64,000 nt of DNA from CBDANZ01 sp965197865 (GTDB lineage: Bacteria; Acidobacteriota; Vicinamibacteria; Vicinamibacterales; CAVVIG01), in the NCBI GenBank assembly GCA_965197865.1, contig CBDANZ010000004.1, positions 372,001 to 436,000 on the forward strand, written 5' to 3'. The stretch's first letter is position 1. Each line of letters opens with the position of its first letter. Below the pieces are notes generated by a model. That model was given only the letters and a program-made list of their open reading frames with translations. It had not been told where the DNA came from and searched no databases. This document shows, in pieces, positions 25,089-34,310 of this stretch. Both the position numbers and the translations under genes were made by a program.

Positions 25089-26507
25089 AGCCCATTCCTA
25101 GTTGAAACTCTCCGCGGCTCCTGATGGCTTACGCGGCTTTCTTCGTCGACGGCGTCGTGTCGATCTTCAGCTCTCGCTTCAATGCGTCACGAAGCCTGGG
25201 CAGGTGCCGGTAGCCCATCACCTTGCGCAGACGTGGCTCGATGTCCAGGAGCGCAGTGGCCAGCCAGCGATGGCGTTGACTCGAGTTCTGCCAGTGATCG
25301 ACCTTCGCACAGCGCTCCTCAATGAGCGCGTTGATGGACTCGAGGCCGTTCGTCGTCTTCAGCGACCGGCCCAGCACACCGTACACCCCGAGGCGATGCA
25401 ACGTCAGGGTCTCGTCGAGGCCTTCCGCCAGACTGCCGGCCGCGGATTGGTTCCGATCCTCCAGCTCATGCTGGAGCGACTTGAGGGCGGCGAGGGCCTC
25501 GTCGTACTCCGGACGGTTGTAGGCGCGCTGGAGACGCTGCCGCCACACCGGCTGCTCACTCTTGGCCACGTAACTCACCACGTTCTCGCGCTTGTGCCAC
25601 TGACACCGTTGCACCAGGGCGCGGTGGCGGAAGGCTTTCCGCACGGCCGCCCGGAGCCCCTTGCCGCCATCCACGATCACCAGAAGCCCCTGGGAGACAT
25701 CGAGGCCCCGCTCGACCAAGGACCGGAGGAACGGGGTCAACACCTTCTCGTTCTCCGTGTCCGTCTCGACGACGCCCAGGAACCGTTTGTCCCCCGTCAT
25801 CGTGATGCCCAGCGCGACGACCATCGTCGCCTCGGCGAACGTCTTGCCGTCCAGCACGAGGGCCACGACGTCCTCCCCGGCGAGGTCCCGCTCCTGGAGC
25901 TCGCGGAGTTTCGTCGCGCTGGCCTGAATGAACGCGCGGGACACCGTCGACCCCGATAGGCCGATCGCCCTGGGAATCGCCTCGGCGGCCGCCGCGTAGT
26001 TGCGGCACGAGATCCCGTACAGCACGCGCCTCAGCAACAGGTCGTTGACTGCGCGATCGCCATGCAGCGCCTCGTACGACCGCAGGGGAATCTCGCGCTC
26101 CGTGACATGGCGAATCCGGGGCACGCGAATCGGCACGCGCTGGCCGGCCAACCCGACCGTCCCGGGGTTGCTGCCATGCCGGCGCCCGCCGACTGACGGG
26201 GCTTTGCGGGCGTAGCGCTCGCCAGCCAGCGCGGTCACTTCCTCGTCGAGCAACTCCTCGATGTGCATCAAGCCCAGCGGAAACAACGACCGGATCAACT
26301 CCACCTTGGCATCGACCTCCAGCTCGGCGTACTCCTCTCGGTCGATGACGTCGACCGCGCCCAACGTGTGACCTTTCTTGCGCTTCCTGACCGATCGTAG
26401 GACACTGCTCATCTCGGCTCCTTTCTCTCGTGGGCTGATGTCCGTCTCTCAAACGTCATCAAACCACAGGGTTGGGAGCCGCTTCAATTTCCAACTAAGT
26501 TTCGCTC
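25089..26507 (-). mobile_element. IS256-family element type E
   Basis: The element is about 1.42 kb, with imperfect terminal repeats (left ...CCTAGTTGAAACTCTCCGCGGCTCC, right inverse ...CTTAGTTGGAAATTGAAGCGGCTCC). No 8-bp duplication can be identified, although ACTTGACAG occurs in the flanks on both sides (about 25074 and 26513). Boundaries are uncertain by several bases. Confidence 0.8.
25129..26412 (-). CDS. IS256-family (mutator) transposase, type E
   Basis: This 427-residue transposase carries the DDE triad: D in VVALVLDGKTFAEATM, D in LLVIVDGGKGLRAAV and E in LKTTNGLESINALIEE. The RCQWHKRENVVSYV block is present. It is only distantly related to the type D transposases in this window. 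Full length and uninterrupted. Confidence 0.94.
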   Translation of the reverse strand: MSSVLRSVRKRKKGHTLGAVDVIDREEYAELEVDAKVELIRSLFPLGLMHIEELLDEEVTALAGERYARKAPSVGGRRHGSNPGTVGLAGQRVPIRVPRIRHVTEREIPLRSYEALHGDRAVNDLLLRRVLYGISCRNYAAAAEAIPRAIGLSGSTVSRAFIQASATKLRELQERDLAGEDVVALVLDGKTFAEATMVVALGITMTGDKRFLGVVETDTENEKVLTPFLRSLVERGLDVSQGLLVIVDGGKGLRAAVRKAFRHRALVQRCQWHKRENVVSYVAKSEQPVWRQRLQRAYNRPEYDEALAALKSLQHELEDRNQSAAGSLAEGLDETLTLHRLGVYGVLGRSLKTTNGLESINALIEERCAKVDHWQNSSQRHRWLATALLDIEPRLRKVMGYRHLPRLRDALKRELKIDTTPSTKKAA

Positions 26508-26675
26508 ACACTCACTTGACAGTGCCTCACGAACAGTTCGTCCAGATACTAGGTGTCGCCCATCCACCCAAGCCGATGTCGGAGCCGCCTGGCGTCGGCC
26601 CCATGATCGAGGTCAGGTGGCACGGATCACGTCGCCTCGGCAATGTCGACTGAGATCTGCGCGAACGCTGTTCCT

Positions 26676-27380
26676 CTAGGGACCAGCCCCCGTCAGGTAG
26701 GCGGCTAGCCGTTTCCCTGCCGTGAGGAGCTCTTGTTCGTTGACGATGTTGTAGCGGTCAAACACTTCTCGTGTCTTGTGGCCGGTCAGCAGCATGGCGA
26801 TGCGCTTCGGGATGCCGGTCCGAATCAAGTTCCGCGCCGCCGTGCGCCGGCAATCGTGGAGGAGTCGATGGGGAAGCCTGGCTTGGCGGCAGGCGTTGCG
26901 GAGGGCCGTGCGCCAGACCCGTACCGGTACCCCATCGCGGTGGAACACCCGCGGGTCCTTCGCCTGTCTTCGTTCATGTCGCCGCTGGAGCACGAGCTGC
27001 AAAGGCGGTGAGATCGGCAAGACCCGGCCGCTCTTGGTTTTCGAACGGCGGGGCAAGAGGCGGATGACGCCGCCCGCCAGATCCACATCATCCCACGTCA
27101 GGCTCGCGATCGCGTTGCGCTGCCAGCCTGAGTAGTAGGCGAAATCAAGTACGTCTTGATAGGAGGTCGGCAGATGCGCCCGGATTTTCAGGTGCTCGGC
27201 ATGTTCAAGAAACCCGTCGCGCGGCGGGGTTTCTTCCAGGCGTTTGGGCAACAGCGGCATCCGGTCGAGCAACCCTCGGCGGATGGCTAACTGTAACATG
27301 CGGCTGAGCGCCGAAGTCTCGCGATTAATGGTGGCTGCCTCCGCGCCTTGCTGTCGGCGCGCGAGTTGATGCGCGCGCAC
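26676..27380 (-). pseudogene. Tyrosine recombinase, truncated and catalytically altered
   Basis: This frame of 234 codons parallels the integrase at 22086..23057 from its RVRAYQLARRQ segment onward. The first about 85 residues, including most of the core-binding domain, are missing: at about 27381 the sequence switches into a Ser/Thr kinase fragment. The catalytic-Arg region reads SGWQRNAIASLTW where the relative has SGWRRNEIAGLTW, so the first catalytic Arg is Gln. HDCRR and FDRYNIV remain. Both changes point to a dead gene. Confidence 0.85.
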
Positions 27381-27381
27381 T

Positions 27382-27520
27382 CGAGGTCTTCGGCGAATCG
27401 ATGACCAGCCTCTCCAGGATCGAGAACCCCACGGGCTTTGTATACCTCGCCCATGCCGCCGACACCAATCTGCGCAGTGACTTCGTAGGGACCCAGGCGA
27501 GTGCCGGGTTGCAGCGCCAT
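27382..27520 (-). pseudogene. Ser/Thr protein kinase N-terminal fragment
   Basis: The minus strand starts MALQPGTRLGPYEVTAQIGV followed by GGMGEVYKARG, the glycine-rich loop of PknB-type kinases, then loses similarity near the integrase junction at about 27381. Only about 45 codons exist; the catalytic loop is absent. Several similar openings occur elsewhere in the window. Confidence 0.8.
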
Positions 27521-27762
27521 GACCTACTGGTCGGGGAAGAGGCGCGTGAGCCCTGGTGTCTGTTCCCTAGTCATTCTCTCTTTCTCCCTATCTCAGTGTA
27601 TTCTCCGTAGCCAAGACGACCCGCGGGCCATCGTTGGGTCCGTCGTGGACAGGATGCATTTGGCCTGGCCCTCCTCTCGGCAACGGGCTGGTCATCCACG
27701 GATCTACTAGTGAACCGCCGGCGTCACTGGTGGAGAATCGGCGCAGTGCGGGAGGAAGATGG

Positions 27763-28032
27763 ATGGCGAAGATCGCGGTTGCAGCTCGTGGTGAAGATGT
27801 CTTTCACGTGACCGTCGAAGAGGGCGTAAGTTGCACGACACACCACGTGACCGTCACTCCTGACGATGTAGAACGCTACGCCTCGGGTGCGTCAGCGGAG
27901 CGGCTCGTCGAAGCCTCGTTCTGGTTCCTGCTTGAGCGTGAGCCGAAAGAATCGATCCTGTCGCGATTCAAGCTGCCCGTCATTGAGCAGTATTTCTCAG
28001 ACTACCCGGTGAAGATCAGGGAGAAGCTATAG
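27763..28032 (+). CDS. Conserved small hypothetical protein
   Basis: This 89-residue protein has a GGAGGA ribosome site 7 bases before the ATG. It reads as a small domain with an N-terminal beta-hairpin (VTVEEGVSCTTHHVTVTPDDVERYA) and a C-terminal helix plus LLEREPKESILSRFKLPVIEQYF. I recognise this as a conserved hypothetical type found in diverse bacteria, without known function. It lies 16 bp before a truncated PA14 gene in the same direction. Confidence 0.7.
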   Translation: MAKIAVAARGEDVFHVTVEEGVSCTTHHVTVTPDDVERYASGASAERLVEASFWFLLEREPKESILSRFKLPVIEQYFSDYPVKIREKL

Positions 28033-28048
28033 GTTTCAAGAATAGATC

Positions 28049-28663
28049 ATGGCCGTAGAGGTCGAGACAATGACCGAGCACTTGAGCCTGATCAGAACCC
28101 GTCCCCGTGCGATTTCCTCGTTGATCTTGCTGCTGGCTCTGGCGGGCGCCGCCGTTGGCCTGCGGGCTGTGCTCGGTGCTTCGCGCGGACTCTCGGCTGA
28201 GTACTTTGCAGGCGATCAGTGGGACGCGCCGCGCGCGATCCAGCTCGTGACCCCGGAAATCTCGACCGCCCGCATCGCGGCTGATTGGGGTGGACCTCCA
28301 CCGCCGACGTTCCGCGCTCGATGGTTCGGCTACCTGACCGTTCCCCGCGCAGGCGACTACACATTTGCGCTGACTTCCGATGATGGCTCGACGCTGCAGA
28401 TCGACGGCCAGCTGGTCGTCGATAACGGCGGCACGCACACCGCCGCAACCCAGACGGGACGCATCCGCCTCGAGCGCGGACCGCATTTCGTGCTGCTCGA
28501 ATACGTACAGGCTGGCGGTGCCGACAGGCTCAATTTCCTAAGCTTCCCACCAAGACATCGGGGCCAAGCCGAATTTCCAGCACTACCAAACCCCCTCCCC
28601 TCGAAGCCGCACCGTCCCAGCACCCAGCCGTATATTCCGGGCATTCATGACCCATGGCCCTGA
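28049..28663 (+). pseudogene. PA14-domain membrane protein, C-terminus lost
   Basis: The frame starts MAVEVETMTEHLSLIRTRPR (an alternative ATG is at 28070), has one transmembrane helix (SSLILLLALAGAAVGLRAVL), then a PA14 domain from about residue 47 (GLSAEYFAGDQW...WFGYLTVPRAGDYTFALTSDDGSTLQIDGQLVVDN). PA14 domains bind carbohydrate and usually precede glycosidase or glycosyltransferase domains. After about 28540 the sequence turns into a proline-rich text that aligns with the leader of a kinase relic rather than with PA14, so the downstream part has been lost by rearrangement. Confidence 0.7.
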
Positions 28664-28740
28664 CCCCCGGCACCCCCCTCGGCCCCTATGAGATTGGCGC
28701 GCCCCTCTGGGCGGGCGGTATGGGGAGGTTTATCCCGTTT
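28630..28740 (+). pseudogene. Ser/Thr kinase N-terminal relic
   Basis: The text ATG at 28655 reads MALTPGTPLGPYEIGAPLWAGGMG, then goes out of frame with the expected GEVYRARD. The preceding leader (TATATTCCGGGCATTCATGACCC) is similar to the leader of the relic at about 55610. A type D IS256 copy is inserted at 28741. Confidence 0.7.
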
Positions 28741-30169
28741 GGGGATGTCCCTCTAGCTGTTGAAATTTAAAGCGGCGGCTCCCTGCTGGTCGTGATAGAC
28801 GGCCGGTGGGAAAACCTGGGGCTGAAGCCCCCAGAAAGGAGCCGCCATGAAGAAGTTTGGCACAGGCGTTCGTGGGCGCCAATCAGCATTGCCGGCACCA
28901 CGGCACCTTCCATTGGTCGACATCCTGGTCGATGCACAGGCCGAGCTCCAAGAGCTGGTCGTCGCGTCGGGCCTGAAGGTCCTCGCGGCGATGTTGGAAG
29001 CGGATCGCGTGGCCGTGTGCGGTCCGCGGTATGCGCATCAGCCCGCGCGGCGGGCGTCTCGGGCGGGCCATGCGCCCAGCGAAGTCGTGCTGGGGGGCCG
29101 CAAGGTCGCCCTGCGTCGGCCGCGGGTGCGGCGCGACGGGCAGGAGGTCGCGCTGCCATCCGTCCAGGCCTTTACGAACACGGATCCGCTCACCCGGCGC
29201 GTGGTCGAACAGATGCTCATCGGCGTGGCCACGCGCCAGTATGGCCGGAGTCTAGAACCGCTGGGGGCCGACGTCCGCACGCGGGGCACAAGCAAGAGTG
29301 CCGTGAGTCGGCGGTTTGTGGCGCAGACGCAGGCGCAACTCGATGCGTGGCGGGCAACGCCGCTCGACGACCTCGAGCTGGTGGCGCTACTGATCGATGG
29401 GGTCCATGTCGGCGGCCACTGCATCGTCGTGGCGCTGGGCCTCGATAAAACGGGCGCCAAACACCCGCTGGGCCTCTGGGAAGGGTCAGCGGAGAACACG
29501 ACCGTGTGTCAGGGCTTGCTGACCAATCTGCAGAGCCGTGGGCTGCGGACCGACCGCAGTCTGCTCGTCATCCTCGATGGAGCGCAAGCGCTCCACACTG
29601 CGGTGATGCAGACCTTCGGCCCCGCAGCCCTGGTACAACGATGCCAGGTGCATAAACGGCGCAACGTGCTCGAGTATCTGCCCGAGGCCCAGCGTCCGTG
29701 GGTGAAGGCGACCCTCATGCGCGCCTATACGCACACCGACATCAAGGCGGCCCGGCGCTTGTTGCAGGACTTGGCCCGGCGGGTGGACGTCGATTATCCG
29801 AGTGCAGCCGCCAGCATACGGGAAGGGCTCGACGAGACGCTCACCGTAGTCGAGTTGCCGCTCTCGGAGCGGCTCCGCCGATCGCTGGCGACGACCAACG
29901 CCGTCGAGAGCCTCCTGAGCCGGACACGCCACGTGAAGCGGAACGTGAAACGCTGGCGCGGGGGTACGATGGTGCTCCGCTGGGTCGCTGCCGGTGTGCT
30001 GGAAGCGGCCAAAGGATTCCGGCGGGTGAAGGGGTGTAAGGACATGCCCGTGCTGGTCGCCGCGTTGCGAGCACGTGACGCTCAGCTGGGGCTCGATGAA
30101 TCGTCGGGGATGGTTGCGTAGTCGTCACCCGAGCCGCCGCTGAATTTCAACAGCGGATGGGACAAGCCC
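28741..30169 (+). mobile_element. IS256-family element type D, copy 2
   Basis: The element is 1429 bp, with the same ends as copy 1, bounded by a perfect 8-bp duplication TCCCGTTT (28733..28740 and 30170..30177). It is inserted at the end of a kinase relic. Confidence 0.97.
28847..30121 (+). CDS. IS256-family (mutator) transposase, copy 2
   Basis: This 424-residue protein is nearly identical to copies at 20520 and 48128. Its private differences are Phe for Cys in SVQAFTNTD and Met for Thr in ATLMRAYTH. The DDE motifs are unchanged. Confidence 0.96.
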   Translation: MKKFGTGVRGRQSALPAPRHLPLVDILVDAQAELQELVVASGLKVLAAMLEADRVAVCGPRYAHQPARRASRAGHAPSEVVLGGRKVALRRPRVRRDGQEVALPSVQAFTNTDPLTRRVVEQMLIGVATRQYGRSLEPLGADVRTRGTSKSAVSRRFVAQTQAQLDAWRATPLDDLELVALLIDGVHVGGHCIVVALGLDKTGAKHPLGLWEGSAENTTVCQGLLTNLQSRGLRTDRSLLVILDGAQALHTAVMQTFGPAALVQRCQVHKRRNVLEYLPEAQRPWVKATLMRAYTHTDIKAARRLLQDLARRVDVDYPSAAASIREGLDETLTVVELPLSERLRRSLATTNAVESLLSRTRHVKRNVKRWRGGTMVLRWVAAGVLEAAKGFRRVKGCKDMPVLVAALRARDAQLGLDESSGMVA

Positions 30170-30218
30170 TCCCGTTTCCGCTGAGGCGGTAGACTGGTCT
30201 CGCGCAGGAGATTACTTC

Positions 30219-30422
30219 ATGCAAACCCGCGGCGAGGTCGAGAAAGCGGCGCACGTTCTCGGTGACGACCGTTGGAATGCATGGATGAAGTGCGGCGTTC
30301 ACAACTGGCGGACGCTACCGCGAACCGCCTCCGGCGAACATTACTGCGAGAACTGCTGCACAATATGGACGCCTGACGGGGCGATTCGGAACATCCCTGA
30401 GCGACCCGCAACACGGCGTTAG
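30219..30422 (+). CDS. Small hypothetical protein with possible zinc knuckle
   Basis: This 67-residue frame sits behind CAGGAG at suitable spacing. It has four Cys/His positions in the middle (KCGVHNW ... HYCENCC) that could bind zinc. Not recognised; short length and isolated position keep confidence low. Confidence 0.4.
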   Translation: MQTRGEVEKAAHVLGDDRWNAWMKCGVHNWRTLPRTASGEHYCENCCTIWTPDGAIRNIPERPATRR

Positions 30423-31246
30423 ACCGCAGGTCATTCTTGAGCAGTTGCCGTCCCTGGACCAGCCTGCACTCCCCAAGGGTCAGGTCAAGAGCTGAATCTC
30501 GTCATCGCAACCACGCTAAATCAGTTGGTGCGACGGTCAAGCAAGAGCGGTGTTATGTTCCGGGCCATCATCACGGGAGTGTCAGCCAGAAAGACGAGGC
30601 TCCAATGATCCGGCCGTAACGGAGGCGGCTAGGTCAAGTGAACATGACAACTCCGGGTCGTCCCCGGTGCCGGCTCGCCGAGAGAAGTGGAGCTATTGAA
30701 GTTAAGTGAGCCCCCCGGCTGTCGCATTGAAAGAGCGAAACACGATGTGCGCCGACGGCTGCGCTGTCTAGGGCCTTTCAACCCCTTCGCGGCGCTTCGC
30801 TGTGCCTGAAATTGTGCCCGACAGCTACCCGAAGTCGGTCATGCAGCACCCAACGGCAACCAAGTTAGCACGCACCAGTGTTGCTGCGGCCTCGGTTCCC
30901 GAGTGCGCCGCCCGATCCTATGCGGGACCACAACCGTCGGTCGCATCGCTACTCGTTTCTCGTCTGATGAGGCGCGACAGCATCGAGTGGGCCGCTACTC
31001 AGGAGTAACCATAGAGATCCTGCAAGCGCGGACGCCGCTCATGAAGACCGGAACAACTCGGAATCGCCCTAGTGCACACCAATCGCCGGTGGTCGAATCC
31101 CTTCCTTGCCTCCACTCGATCCTCCCTGGACTGTGGCTGTCCGTGGCAGTCCTCTGTAGCTAGAGCAGCGCTCTGGCCTTCGCCTTTTTTGTGCGGCGGT
31201 CGAGACTCGCGGCGCTATGATCTACACTTTGATCCACGTGCCGTAA
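30423..31246. other. Gene-free stretch
   Basis: I see no supported gene, RNA or repeat in these 824 bp. Short frames are present but lack ribosome sites or recognisable features. The stretch lies between IS256 copy 2 and a block of genes with apparently lower GC. Confidence 0.4.
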
Positions 31247-31271
31247 GAAGGCCGTAGCCACGGGCCTTTTC
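31247..31271 (+). terminator. Possible intrinsic terminator
   Basis: AAGGCC and GGCCTT pair around a 9-base loop and are followed by TTTT. The stem is short, so the site is tentative; it would insulate the symporter gene that starts at 31333 from upstream transcription. Confidence 0.35.
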
Positions 31272-31332
31272 CCGCCGACCTGCTTACTCGCTCAATCGCA
31301 AGGTCGCACAGACGACTCCACGCGAGGCCACA

Positions 31333-33246
31333 GTGAGTTTGATAGACGTTCTGATTGTTGCGGCGTTCGTCATCTACGCCGTGAGCTCTGGCTTCAGGAA
31401 CAAGGGCCAGGCATCGAAGAATCTCGAAGAGTATTTTCTGGCGGGCCGGACTCTTCCGGGATGGAAAGCGGGCATGAGCATGGCGGCGACGCAGTTTGCT
31501 GCGGACACCCCGTTGCTCGTGACCGGGCTCATTGCAACGGCTGGGATTTTTGCGCTCTGGCAACTCTGGATCTTTGCCCTGGCGTTCTTGCTCATGGGAT
31601 TTGTGTTGGCTCCCAGCTGGCGCCGGGCCGGAGTGTTGACGGATGCGGAACTGTCCGAAGTGCGCTATGGGGGCACGTCAGCATCGGTACTTCGTGGGAT
31701 CAAGGCGATATACTTCGGTACCGTCTTCAACTGCACCGTTCTGGCCTGGATCTTTCTTGCCACATCCAAGATCGCTGAGCCCTTTCTCTTGTGGAACCAG
31801 TGGCTGCCACTCGCTGTCTTTGGGCCTGTCGTTGATCTGGTGCAGTGGGTCGGAGTTCCCCTCACTATCGTGGGCTTGGATGATCCCGAGGTGTGGATCA
31901 AGACGGCCAATAACCTCGTATCGATCCTCATGATCCTCATGGTCACAACGTTTTATTCGGCGACGGGGGGCTTGAGAAGTGTAGTTGCCACCGATGTGGT
32001 ACAGATTGTCATCATGTTGCTGGGAACGGCGGCCTTCACGACTATCGTGGTTCGAGAGGTTGGTGGTCTTGCAGTCATGACAGATCGGATATACGGCAGC
32101 TTTGCATCCGGTGGGCCGGGCGGAATTCTACCAGATCAGATTCTAGCCTTTACCCCGGATCGCGCGAAAGACGCCTCACTCACCTTGCTGTTACTCTTGG
32201 GTCTGCAGTGGCTCATCCAGCTCAATTCAGATGGCACGGGATATCTCGCTCAGCGGTCAATGGCCTGCCGGAGCGACGCAGACGCGAGGACCGCCGCAGT
32301 CGTCTTTACCTTTACGCAGGTGTTGGTGAGAAGTCTTCTCTGGCTACCCCTGGGCTTGGGACTGCTCATCATCTTCCCTCCAGATCCCACCCTCTCTTCG
32401 ACCCTCATGCAAGCGGACCGCGAGGCAACCTACGTCAGGGGGATGGTCGAGCTGTTGCCACCCGGCGTGATGGGCTTGATGCTGACAGGCATGCTGGCAG
32501 CGCTCGCCTCGACCGTCGACACGCATCTCAACTGGGGGTCGTCCTACTGGACCAACGATATCTACAAGAGGTTCATCTGCCAGGCGTGGCTGAAGAAGGA
32601 ACCGAGCGGCCGTTCCTTGGTATGGGTCGCGCGTGGGGCCAACGTGCTCATTCTCATGATCGCGCTGGCGATCATGACGCAGTTGACGTCCATCAATCAG
32701 GCATGGCAGACGAGCCTGCTCTTGGGAGCAGGCATGGGAGTCGTGCTTGTGCTGCGCTGGATCTGGTGGCGCATGAATGCATGGGCTGAGATTGCTTCGG
32801 TCCTCGTGTCTCTTGTCGTCGCCCCCTTGCTGATGGTGTATGTCGATGATCAATATCAGGCCTTCCGGTTGTTGGTCATGGGGGTGATCTCAACGCTGGC
32901 TGCGCTTGTGGCTATTCGAGTGGCTGGCCCGGAGGATCGTCATCGGCTGATCGCCTTCTATACGAAAGTGAGACCGGTGGGCTTCTGGAAACCCATAGCC
33001 CGAGAGGCCGGCTTTCTATACAATGCTGGTATTGGGCGTTTATGGCGTTCTGTAGGAGCGATGGTCACGTGCGGGCTTTCGGTGTTTTGTCTCCTTGTCG
33101 GCATGGGTACATGGCTGACGGGGAGTCCCGCTCCCGTGTGGTTTTCATCGCAACCGTTGTGGATTATCGTACTCACCCTCGCGGGCTTGTCTCTGTGCCC
33201 GGTCTGGTACCGACTGGGATACCAGAACACCGGCCAGAGTGATTGA
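31333..33246 (+). CDS. Sodium:solute symporter family protein (SSS)
   Basis: This 637-residue inner-membrane transporter has about 13-14 hydrophobic segments. The N-terminus (LEEYFLAGRTLPGWKAGMSMAATQFAADTPLL) and FYSATGGLRSVVATDVVQ are characteristic SSS signatures, the latter near the sodium site region. ALASTVDTHLNWGSSYWTNDIYKRF matches the conserved helix of the family (STxDxxLN). The long C-terminal extension (about residues 450-637) adds further helices. GTG start, no obvious strong ribosome site. It overlaps the next reading frame and, with the methyltransferase and epimerase genes, belongs to a block whose base composition appears less GC-rich than the flanks. Substrate unknown. Confidence 0.9.
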   Translation: MSLIDVLIVAAFVIYAVSSGFRNKGQASKNLEEYFLAGRTLPGWKAGMSMAATQFAADTPLLVTGLIATAGIFALWQLWIFALAFLLMGFVLAPSWRRAGVLTDAELSEVRYGGTSASVLRGIKAIYFGTVFNCTVLAWIFLATSKIAEPFLLWNQWLPLAVFGPVVDLVQWVGVPLTIVGLDDPEVWIKTANNLVSILMILMVTTFYSATGGLRSVVATDVVQIVIMLLGTAAFTTIVVREVGGLAVMTDRIYGSFASGGPGGILPDQILAFTPDRAKDASLTLLLLLGLQWLIQLNSDGTGYLAQRSMACRSDADARTAAVVFTFTQVLVRSLLWLPLGLGLLIIFPPDPTLSSTLMQADREATYVRGMVELLPPGVMGLMLTGMLAALASTVDTHLNWGSSYWTNDIYKRFICQAWLKKEPSGRSLVWVARGANVLILMIALAIMTQLTSINQAWQTSLLLGAGMGVVLVLRWIWWRMNAWAEIASVLVSLVVAPLLMVYVDDQYQAFRLLVMGVISTLAALVAIRVAGPEDRHRLIAFYTKVRPVGFWKPIAREAGFLYNAGIGRLWRSVGAMVTCGLSVFCLLVGMGTWLTGSPAPVWFSSQPLWIIVLTLAGLSLCPVWYRLGYQNTGQSD

Positions 33247-33314
33247 GGATTCCAAAGAAACCACCTCGCGCGATCCGCCGACGAGGTCGAGGCAGGGAAA
33301 TTTCTCCAAAGTCC

Positions 33315-34019
33315 ATGGCCGAGCATCATGAGTTCCTCAACCCACTGTGTCTCTCAACAACGCTTGACAATTGTTTACTGCGGCGGGCCATCCTCGACGC
33401 GCTCTGCTCGCAGTTGGAACAATTCCACGGTACGGTGATTGACATCGGGTGCGGCGACATGGCGTACAGATCGCTGCTTCTGGCGCGGCCGAGCCAGGCG
33501 ACCAAGTACATCGGTGTGGATCTGAAGCACAACACATATGTGAAGCCCGATCTGGAATGGGATGGGCGTACCCTGCCGCTCCGAGACGGATCAATTGATT
33601 GCGCCCTAGCGACGGAGGTCTTGGAGCATTGCCCAAGACCGGAACGTGTGACGGATGAAGCGTGGCGGGTCTTGAAGCCGGGCGGCTTCCTGTTCTTCAC
33701 GGTCCCATTCTTGTGGCCGTTGCATTCCGTGCCGCATGATTACTATCGCTACACACCATTTGCCCTAGAGAGCATCCTGCAGAGTTCGGGATTCGAGCAC
33801 ATCACGCTACGGTCCCTGGGTGGGTGGGATGCGAGCTTGGGCCAGATGGTCGGCCTCTGGGTACGGTACCGGCCGATGTCGGCGCGCAAGCGCGTGATGC
33901 TCTCACGCCTTGCCCTGCCGCTGGTTCGATATCTTGCCCAACTTGACAAGCCGTGCACATTCGGCGAGATGACCATGATCACCGGGAGTTTCGGAACTGC
34001 CGTCAAGCCGGCTGGATGA
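33315..34019 (+). CDS. Class I SAM-dependent methyltransferase
   Basis: This 234-residue protein of the Methyltransf_11/25 type carries the AdoMet loop VIDIGCGDMAYRSLL (residues about 37-51), then YIGVDLKHN (acidic strand end), IDCALATEVLEHC and AWRVLKPGGFLFFTVPFLWPLH. Its tail (HDYYRYTPFALESILQSSGF) is usual for methyltransferases found in surface-polysaccharide clusters. The ATG at 33315 is chosen; a longer frame from about 33243 overlaps the symporter stop and adds basic residues without similarity. An epimerase gene follows, which fits a sugar-modification context, by inference. Confidence 0.85.
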   Translation: MAEHHEFLNPLCLSTTLDNCLLRRAILDALCSQLEQFHGTVIDIGCGDMAYRSLLLARPSQATKYIGVDLKHNTYVKPDLEWDGRTLPLRDGSIDCALATEVLEHCPRPERVTDEAWRVLKPGGFLFFTVPFLWPLHSVPHDYYRYTPFALESILQSSGFEHITLRSLGGWDASLGQMVGLWVRYRPMSARKRVMLSRLALPLVRYLAQLDKPCTFGEMTMITGSFGTAVKPAG

Positions 34020-34310
34020 ACAGGCGCTCGCTTCCTGAAATACGCACATTCAGATTTCTCTATTTTCGGATATCATCACTTCAGCTATCTCCTCGACCCC
34101 AGCGAGTCGTCTCCCGTTACTGGAAAAGGCCGGTCAATACTCTTCGGCTGTCCGACCACGTTGAGGCCCGAGCAGGACTGACGCACGTCAAGAGCTTGGG
34201 GATATGCAGCATCTGTCTCCATTGGTGACAACAGGTGGAGCATCAGCGCAGGGTGGCCGGGTCGATCGCCGTGTACCCAAAGCCCGGTGCCCACTCAGAA
34301 AGGTGGAAAC

